Positions 58,921-64,000 of a stretch of DNA of 64,000 nucleotides are shown one piece after another. Location: assembly GCA_029261535.1 (NCBI GenBank), contig JAJDBF010000011.1:1-64000 (forward strand). The letters are read 5' to 3'. Positions within the stretch are counted from its first letter, which is position 1. The number at the start of each line of letters is the position of its first letter. Source of the stretch: Nitrospinaceae bacterium. GTDB lineage: Bacteria; Nitrospinota; Nitrospinia; Nitrospinales; Nitrospinaceae. The notes under the pieces were generated by a model. The model ran no database searches, was not told the DNA's origin, and saw nothing but the letters and a program-made list of their open reading frames with translations. Position numbers and translations under genes: made by a program.

Positions 58921-60105
58921 CTAGTGGGAAGGCCGGAAGATGCCGAATGAACTGGTGTAACCGTGTAAAAAAGTTGTGTCGCCTACCGGTCCGATTTCCC
59001 CATTGCAGAAAAAACCGCCGAGCGGCACGGTGCCGAGTTTTTCCTTGAACACGTCTGAGTCGTGATTAGGTTTTCCATACAGGTATTCGCCGCGACCGAG
59101 GCAGGAAAATAAAAGCGCACCCGCAGGTTCGGTGCCGCGCGATTGACCGGAGTAGCGGGTCAGCAACATGCTCAGGTCTTCGGCAGACATGACCTTGTCG
59201 CGCAGGTGAAACTGCACCAGTTGTCCCTCGCGCAGAATTGCACCGATCGACAACGTGCCGGAGTCGCGGTCCACACCCATCAGGTTGCGGATCAGAAAAT
59301 CGCCCTGACCAGGGTCGTCCTTGAGCGGATTCATTTCGATGCCGAGGAATAGAGAGGTCTGCATCAGTTTACGATCGTACTCGCTCATGGTCTCGATCAT
59401 TTCTTCGAGAAGAGTCAATGGCGATTTGCCGCCGATGGCGATCAGTTGAGTTTGGTCGCACTCCGTGATCGACATGGGTTCGCCAATCGGTCGGCACCCT
59501 TGAGCCACTATGGTATCGAGTTCGATGTTTCCTGAAAGAGCCACGCCGATCAATCCGGCATTGTGGATTTTTTCTCCGAGGTAGAGCGCGTTGCCTCCCT
59601 GAAAATGCGCACCGGAAGCGAGCCCGCCGACCTTCGCCGATTGCGGGTAGGCGAAATCGATGCCATTTAAAAACTCTTCGCCGCGAAAGGTGAACGGGTC
59701 GGCAAGGAAAATAAACTGCGGATTTTTTTCGATGGGAACACCGATCCATTCCCGCCAGACGCTTGGTGCCGTGTCACCGCCGGGCAGTGTGGTGGTGTCG
59801 GATTGTATCTCCTGTATTTCTACATCAGGGAGGTGAGCGCAGGTGAGGCTGAAGCCGTGTTTTTGTTCGACTTCATTGCCGCCGCCGATGATGCCGCCAC
59901 CACTGCACCCGAGCAGGATGCCCGGTGACAATTGTTCGCGGATCAAATTGGGGATCAGATCATACTGCGTTTTAAAATGTGGCGAAACGAACAGGATCGT
60001 CAGGTGGATGGGCAGGTCGCCCATGTCCTTCCGAATGGCAGAGGTCGCTTCGGCTACCGCTTTATCGATCGTGGTCTCAGTTGAAATACTTGAGGACCAT
60101 TTCAT
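58921..60105 (-). CDS. FIST-domain protein (FIST N and C)
   Basis: 394 residues from ATG 60105 (AGGAGAACAAC upstream); the frame is open to 60168, but only this start has the ribosome site. N-terminal FIST domain (about 30-215: LTILFVSPHFKTQYDLIPNL, GILLGCSGGGIIGGGNEVEQ) and FIST_C (about 230-370: FLGIEMNPLKDDPGQGDFLI, LLFSCLGRGEYLYGKPNHDS, VPLGGFFCNGEIGPVG). FIST domains are thought to sense small molecules such as amino acids. Here it stands without a kinase or cyclase fused. Confidence 0.9.
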   Translation of the reverse strand: MKWSSSISTETTIDKAVAEATSAIRKDMGDLPIHLTILFVSPHFKTQYDLIPNLIREQLSPGILLGCSGGGIIGGGNEVEQKHGFSLTCAHLPDVEIQEIQSDTTTLPGGDTAPSVWREWIGVPIEKNPQFIFLADPFTFRGEEFLNGIDFAYPQSAKVGGLASGAHFQGGNALYLGEKIHNAGLIGVALSGNIELDTIVAQGCRPIGEPMSITECDQTQLIAIGGKSPLTLLEEMIETMSEYDRKLMQTSLFLGIEMNPLKDDPGQGDFLIRNLMGVDRDSGTLSIGAILREGQLVQFHLRDKVMSAEDLSMLLTRYSGQSRGTEPAGALLFSCLGRGEYLYGKPNHDSDVFKEKLGTVPLGGFFCNGEIGPVGDTTFLHGYTSSFGIFRPSH

Positions 60106-60136
60106 GTTGTTCTCCTGACTGGCAACCCGGAGGCTG

Positions 60137-61573
60137 TCAGGGTTTCGTTGTTGGGTCTTGTTGATCAAAGTAAGAAAGAATGTCTTCGGTCACCTGGGTT
60201 CCGTGGGCGATACAATCGGGAATCCCGACCCCTTTGAAGGCACTGCCCGCCATGAAAAGCCCCGGATGGTTTTTCAGACCCTCTTCAATAGAAGCCACCA
60301 TTTCCTGATGGTGAACCGGGTATTGCACGTTGCCTTTTTTATACTGAAAGACATGCTCAAACTCGGGGGCTTCTGTCACGCCCATGATGTCGCGCAGTTC
60401 ATCTTTTACATCGCGCAGGATTTGCTCGGGTATTTGTTCCGCCAGTTCCTGCTTCAAGGCACCGCCGACGAAGGCACGTATCAGAACTTTGTCTTCCGGT
60501 GCGCGGCACGGAAACTTTGAAGACACCCAGGTGCAGGCGGTGATTTTCCGGTTCTCTGTTGCCGGGACGACAAAGCCGAACCCTTTCAGCGGATGTTTGA
60601 ATCCTTCCCGCTTGAATCCCAATACCACCGCCGCTGTGGAAACAAAAGGAATGTGGTTCAGTTTTTCTGAAACCTCCGGCGCGATTGTCTGGGTCAATCG
60701 GGCGGTGACGTTGGCAGGTGTTGCGACCAGCACCGCATCGGCCTCTATTGTTTCACCGGAGTCGAGGGTGACGGTCACCCCGCTTCCATTTTGGGTTAAT
60801 CCGGTGATGGGCGAATCACTTTTAAATTCGATATCCGGGCATTTCTGCATGAGGGTTTCAACCAGTTCACTCATGCCATTTTTAAGAGTCACAAACAGGG
60901 AGTACGGCTGATAGTTTTTTGAGGGTTCCGGTTTGCGCAACAGCATGGCTTTTTTCCCAGCCAGCATGCCGACGATGAGCGAGCCGTATTTTTTTTCGGT
61001 TTCAATGAAGCGCGGAAAGGTGGCCTGCATGCTCATTTTTTCCGGATCGGAAGAATAAATTCCTGACAGGAGGGGTTGCGCCAATCGGTCAACCGCTTCC
61101 TGCCCAAACCTGCGCCGCACAAAACTTGCCAGGCTTTCATCGCGCCCACTGCGCCGACGCGGCAGAATCAAATCCAGCCCCATGCGGATTTTCCCCGGCC
61201 AGGTGAACAGCGATGTCGTGATGAACGGCAAAAATTTGGTCGGCACCATCAGGCTGAGCCCGTCCGGCAGGGTCAACATGCGGCGGTTGAGGTAAATGAA
61301 TGTTTTGTTGTTCTTGCGAGTGCCGACAATGCGATCCCCCAACCCCAGTTTTTTGCACAGGGCAAGGGCCTGCGGTTTTTGGGTGATGAAGGAATCCGGA
61401 CCGCTTTCAATGATGCAGTCGTTTTCCCTGCGGGTATGAATCTTGCCGCCGAAGCGGCTGGAGGCTTCCAAAACGGTACATTTTACCGGGACTCCTTGCC
61501 CGATGGCTTCCTGTACGCGGTGGGCAGATGCCAGACCGGCAATGCCCCCGCCTATGATGATCAAATGACGCAT
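60137..61573 (-). CDS. hemG: oxygen-dependent protoporphyrinogen oxidase (HemY/HemG type)
   Basis: 478 residues from ATG 61573 (MRHLIIIGGGIAGLASAHRV). The FAD Rossmann motif is at the N-terminus. PPO-specific segments are RFGGKIHTRRENDCIIESGP, DSFITQKPQALALCKKLGLG and a C-terminal GVGIPDCIAHGTQVTEDIL. It oxidises protoporphyrinogen IX to protoporphyrin IX in haem synthesis. It lies 31 bp upstream of the FIST gene. No other hem genes are in the window. Confidence 0.92.
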   Translation of the reverse strand: MRHLIIIGGGIAGLASAHRVQEAIGQGVPVKCTVLEASSRFGGKIHTRRENDCIIESGPDSFITQKPQALALCKKLGLGDRIVGTRKNNKTFIYLNRRMLTLPDGLSLMVPTKFLPFITTSLFTWPGKIRMGLDLILPRRRSGRDESLASFVRRRFGQEAVDRLAQPLLSGIYSSDPEKMSMQATFPRFIETEKKYGSLIVGMLAGKKAMLLRKPEPSKNYQPYSLFVTLKNGMSELVETLMQKCPDIEFKSDSPITGLTQNGSGVTVTLDSGETIEADAVLVATPANVTARLTQTIAPEVSEKLNHIPFVSTAAVVLGFKREGFKHPLKGFGFVVPATENRKITACTWVSSKFPCRAPEDKVLIRAFVGGALKQELAEQIPEQILRDVKDELRDIMGVTEAPEFEHVFQYKKGNVQYPVHHQEMVASIEEGLKNHPGLFMAGSAFKGVGIPDCIAHGTQVTEDILSYFDQQDPTTKP

Positions 61574-61843
61574 GGACGCATTATAGTAAGATTTTACCCG
61601 CAGGAACAACCACCGTTATGCAATTCCCTGGATTTGCTGAGGCCAATCCCCTGCGCCAGCTTGTTTTGCCACAGGGGTTTTGATAGTATCGTTAACATTC
61701 AAGACTTTAATGAGGACATCTGGATAATTCGTCAACTTCAATTCCGGCAGTTCGCTCTCTCTGGTAAAATCCTGGGAGGGCTCGAGGAACGAAGTGATTT
61801 TTCATAAATACCCTGAATTTTAAACCCGTTAGGAGAACACAAC

Positions 61844-62173
61844 ATGTCGACTTCCGTCGAAGCCCTGAAGGAAGCGGTTGAACTCGAAAAAACGGCCCTG
61901 GAAAAGGTCCGCACCGCGATTGCATCCGCCAAGCACGATCAAACCAAATCTGTTTTAACAAAATACGCAGAAGACAAAGAGCAAAAAATCGACACCCTGT
62001 CCTGGATGGTCATGGCGGAGTCGGGTGAAATCAAGCCGGAAGAGATGACGGCTGAAGAAGTTGCCGAGTCCAAACCTGCTGGCAAATGCCCCTTCACCGG
62101 GCAGTTGGCTGAAATGGGAATCGACATCACCAAAATGGGCGGCAAGCCCGAAGGCATGCCCGGTCACGAATAG
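61844..62173 (+). CDS. small protein of unknown function, helical
   Basis: 109 residues with AGGAGAACAC upstream of the ATG. The N-terminal two thirds are charged amphipathic helices (AVELEKTALEKVRTAIASAK, VLTKYAEDKEQKIDTLSWMV), resembling a rubrerythrin-like half ferritin but without clear metal-ligand ExxH motifs. The C-terminus is Gly/Pro/Lys-rich (GKCPFTGQ, GGKPEGMPGHE). One Cys. Function unknown. Confidence 0.75.
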   Translation: MSTSVEALKEAVELEKTALEKVRTAIASAKHDQTKSVLTKYAEDKEQKIDTLSWMVMAESGEIKPEEMTAEEVAESKPAGKCPFTGQLAEMGIDITKMGGKPEGMPGHE

Positions 62174-62471
62174 TCCTCGCCGGACGGGCAACAGAAAACA
62201 GATCCTGCGGGTGCTCCGCGCACGGCGAACGGATCCCCTTATGTCGTTGGCCAGTATAAAATTCAACCTGTCATTCTGATGAGCCTATAGGCGAAGAAGA
62301 ATCTCGCCTTTGCTTTTGATTTCAAGGTTGTGTTTTTCTCCCTCATTGTAAAAGGGAAACGCAAAGCGAGGGGGATTTCAGCCTCTCCGCGTAGTTAGGT
62401 AGAGCGCAATAAGTGTAATAAATATTTATAGGCGACCAACACGCCGTCCTTCGCAAGATGGAAGAGAGACT
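62174..62471. repeat. intergenic region with repeats
   Basis: No gene. Contains TGCGGGTGCTCCGCGCACGG near 62206 and TCATTCTGA copy 12 (62270-62310). Confidence 0.6.
62270..62310 (+). repeat. TCATTCTGA dispersed repeat, copy 12
   Basis: GTCATTCTGATGAGCCTATA ... GAAGAATCTCGCCTT. Confidence 0.75.
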
Positions 62472-62900
62472 ATGGCATTTCGCGAACCAAGAGATTTACT
62501 CATTGAATGCGGCGGCTGTGGCATCGAGAACATGTTCACCGATTACACAGCGGCGATGCCTGCTGTCTGCAATCAGTGCCGGGAGCGGCAGATTTGGCCC
62601 AATTTCGACGAAACTCATCACGAGTATTGTTGTCAGGATTGCGGGATTTCGATTTGCCTCAAACAATCGACCAAGATGGATGTGGCCAGCACACCTTGCC
62701 GTTGCGGCAAGTTGAAGATTTCCAAAGTAAGTCCATCGACTATCGCTCAAGAGGCCGAAGCCGCTGGAGCGACCCATCTGGAAGAACCCAACCCGTCGGA
62801 TATTGACCCCGGTTTCGACTGGTTCCGCTCGGAGCCGGAAGCTGATCCTGGTAGGTCCGATTTCAATGAATTGTTTGACCAGGACCCGGGGCACAACTGA
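62472..62900 (+). CDS. zinc-ribbon protein, unknown
   Basis: 142 residues with several CxxC pairs: CGGC (residues 13-16), CNQC (33-36) and CQDC (54-57), plus a CRC pair (74-76), spread over the first 80 residues, consistent with two zinc ribbons. The C-terminal part is acidic (DPGFDWFRSEPEADPGRSDF). No family name is recognised. It lies 44 nt before the DHH phosphoesterase gene and is probably co-transcribed with it. Confidence 0.75.
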   Translation: MAFREPRDLLIECGGCGIENMFTDYTAAMPAVCNQCRERQIWPNFDETHHEYCCQDCGISICLKQSTKMDVASTPCRCGKLKISKVSPSTIAQEAEAAGATHLEEPNPSDIDPGFDWFRSEPEADPGRSDFNELFDQDPGHN

Positions 62901-62944
62901 CTCCCGACTATCCCGCCGGATCGCCTCACCTTGAGGTTTTTCCC

Positions 62945-64000
62945 ATGAAGAAAAAACACGCGGTTTCCAGCGAAAACTGGAAGCCTGCCCTCCATCAAGG
63001 CGCGGTTTTTTTGCGCCGCCATTCCGGATTTGTGTTTTGTGGATACCCGGATGCCGATGCCCTTGGCTCAATGCTGTCGCTTGCCTTGTATCTCAAGGAC
63101 CTGGGCAAGCGGGTCTACATCGTTTGGCCGGGACCTCTCATCGGCAAGACCGATTTTCTGGAGGATATCCTGATGCACAATCGGGTGCCTCTTTTGGACA
63201 CGGCGGAACGGGTACGCGAATGCTCTGGCAAGATCGATGCGCTGGTGGTTTGCGATACCGCCAATCGTAAACTGGTTCCCTTGTTCAGCGAGCTCAGGCA
63301 ATATTTTCTGGATCGGGAATTTCCGGTGCTGGAAATCGATCATCATTTCGGCACGGACAGCGCACCGATCTGCCCCAACGGTCTGCATTTATTCCGGCAG
63401 GCCAACTCGACCACCGAGATCACCGCAGAAATTCTCTCAGCCTATTTTGAAACGGATGCAGACGCACCCGACCCGTTCGAGCAACGCAATATTCTGGTCA
63501 GCTTGCTGACCGGTCTGATCGCCGACACCGGCGGCGGCAACGCGTCCATCCGAAGGCAGGACTACGATTTCTGGGTGAAACGGTTGGGGGATCGCCTCAA
63601 TCAATTTACAAGAGCGACTGAAGAAGAAGAGTTTCCGGACTCGCCATACTTTGCCAGTCCGTTGGAAATTAAAACATTTCTTGCCAAATTGTCGGACGCG
63701 GAAAAACTGGGGGTGGAGCAGTTGCAGGAAAGAATTGTTCACGAGGGCGGAGTCGGAGTTTTGAATCTGCTGGAATCCATCCGCACCGAGCTTGTGGCCT
63801 CTTTGCAATTGAACCCGGCAGGCTGGGCGCAAATCCTGGAGACCATGGCCAATGCCATTCCGGAAGTTGCCGGTGCTGTCGGGATAGTATTTTTTGAAGA
63901 CAAAACCGCCGAAGGCGAGGAATGCTATTTCATCAAACTGAGACGGGCGCAGGAATCGCTGATCGATTTGCGGGAAACTGAAAGCGACATCCGCGCATCG
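62945..64000 (+). CDS. DHH-family phosphoesterase, truncated by the window end
   Basis: The frame from ATG 62945 is open for 352 codons to the last base of the window. N-terminal DHH domain: GYPDADALGSMLSLALYL, VVCDTANRK and the signature LEIDHHFGTDS. The order resembles NrnA/RecJ-like exopolyphosphatase-type enzymes that cleave nanoRNA or pAp. The C-terminal DHHA1 domain would lie beyond the window. It follows the zinc-ribbon gene in the same direction. Confidence 0.88.
   Translation, partial: MKKKHAVSSENWKPALHQGAVFLRRHSGFVFCGYPDADALGSMLSLALYLKDLGKRVYIVWPGPLIGKTDFLEDILMHNRVPLLDTAERVRECSGKIDALVVCDTANRKLVPLFSELRQYFLDREFPVLEIDHHFGTDSAPICPNGLHLFRQANSTTEITAEILSAYFETDADAPDPFEQRNILVSLLTGLIADTGGGNASIRRQDYDFWVKRLGDRLNQFTRATEEEEFPDSPYFASPLEIKTFLAKLSDAEKLGVEQLQERIVHEGGVGVLNLLESIRTELVASLQLNPAGWAQILETMANAIPEVAGAVGIVFFEDKTAEGEECYFIKLRRAQESLIDLRETESDIRAS

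Overview
The window comes from a Gram-negative bacterium: many genes encode Sec signal peptides, lipoboxes, outer-membrane barrels, an MlaC-like protein and a TonB-like protein. It also carries a complete Pup-proteasome operon (ARC ATPase, Dop, Pup, PrcB, PrcA, PafA), which is rare outside Actinobacteria. Together with a diheme cytochrome fused to an ethylbenzene-dehydrogenase-gamma-like haem domain (a type seen as candidate nitrite oxidoreductase gamma subunits), this points to a Nitrospinota/Nitrospirota-type organism, most likely Nitrospina-like. This placement is inference: no rRNA gene is present.

Layout. 0.1-0.4 kb: remnant of an Mrr restriction endonuclease. 0.5-9 kb: TPR proteins, recN, an MlaC-like protein, a CHASE2 adenylate cyclase and a FecR-domain protein. 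9.2-12.7 kb: an operon of one outer-membrane barrel gene and four paralogous small secreted proteins of no family I recognise. 12.9-15.7 kb: rimO and a 6-phosphofructokinase. 15.7-28 kb: an accessory, repeat-rich region. It holds two near-identical GIY-YIG nuclease units flanked by inverted repeats, two T5orf172/Mug113-type GIY-YIG proteins, the cytochrome, a HigBA-type toxin-antitoxin pair and an IS5-family element. It ends with a voltage-gated K+ channel. 29-32 kb: a TPR lipoprotein and a pair of paralogous secreted proteins.

32.2-40.8 kb is a type IV pilus and polarity operon on the plus strand: TPR lipoprotein, RodZ-like protein, two PilT-type ATPases, a zinc-ribbon/receiver-like protein, a cyclic-nucleotide-binding protein, PilC and a PilS-like kinase. 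After it come a CDGSH protein, an FGE-fold lipoprotein, nadA and a HIT protein. 43.6-49.9 kb is the proteasome operon on the minus strand, with four of its five junctions overlapping by 4 nt (ATGA). A nucleotidyltransferase-like gene diverges from it, followed by a ParDE-type pair, a TonB-like protein, a CDF transporter and an unknown 378-residue protein. 55.5-64 kb: DksA/TraR-type zinc finger, SEL1 protein, NHLRC2-like thioredoxin/NHL protein, NifU-N-like protein, FIST protein, protoporphyrinogen oxidase, two small unknown proteins and a DHH phosphoesterase cut by the window end.

Most intergenic gaps hold members of a few dispersed repeat families. One is a ~40-bp repeat with a TCATTCTGA core. 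Another is a ~96-bp MITE-like element with imperfect terminal inverted repeats (GGGCACCTCTAA.. / ..TTAGAGGTCC). The same elements flank the duplicated GIY-YIG genes and separate the higB-like and higA-like genes. No tRNA, rRNA or CRISPR array was recognised.
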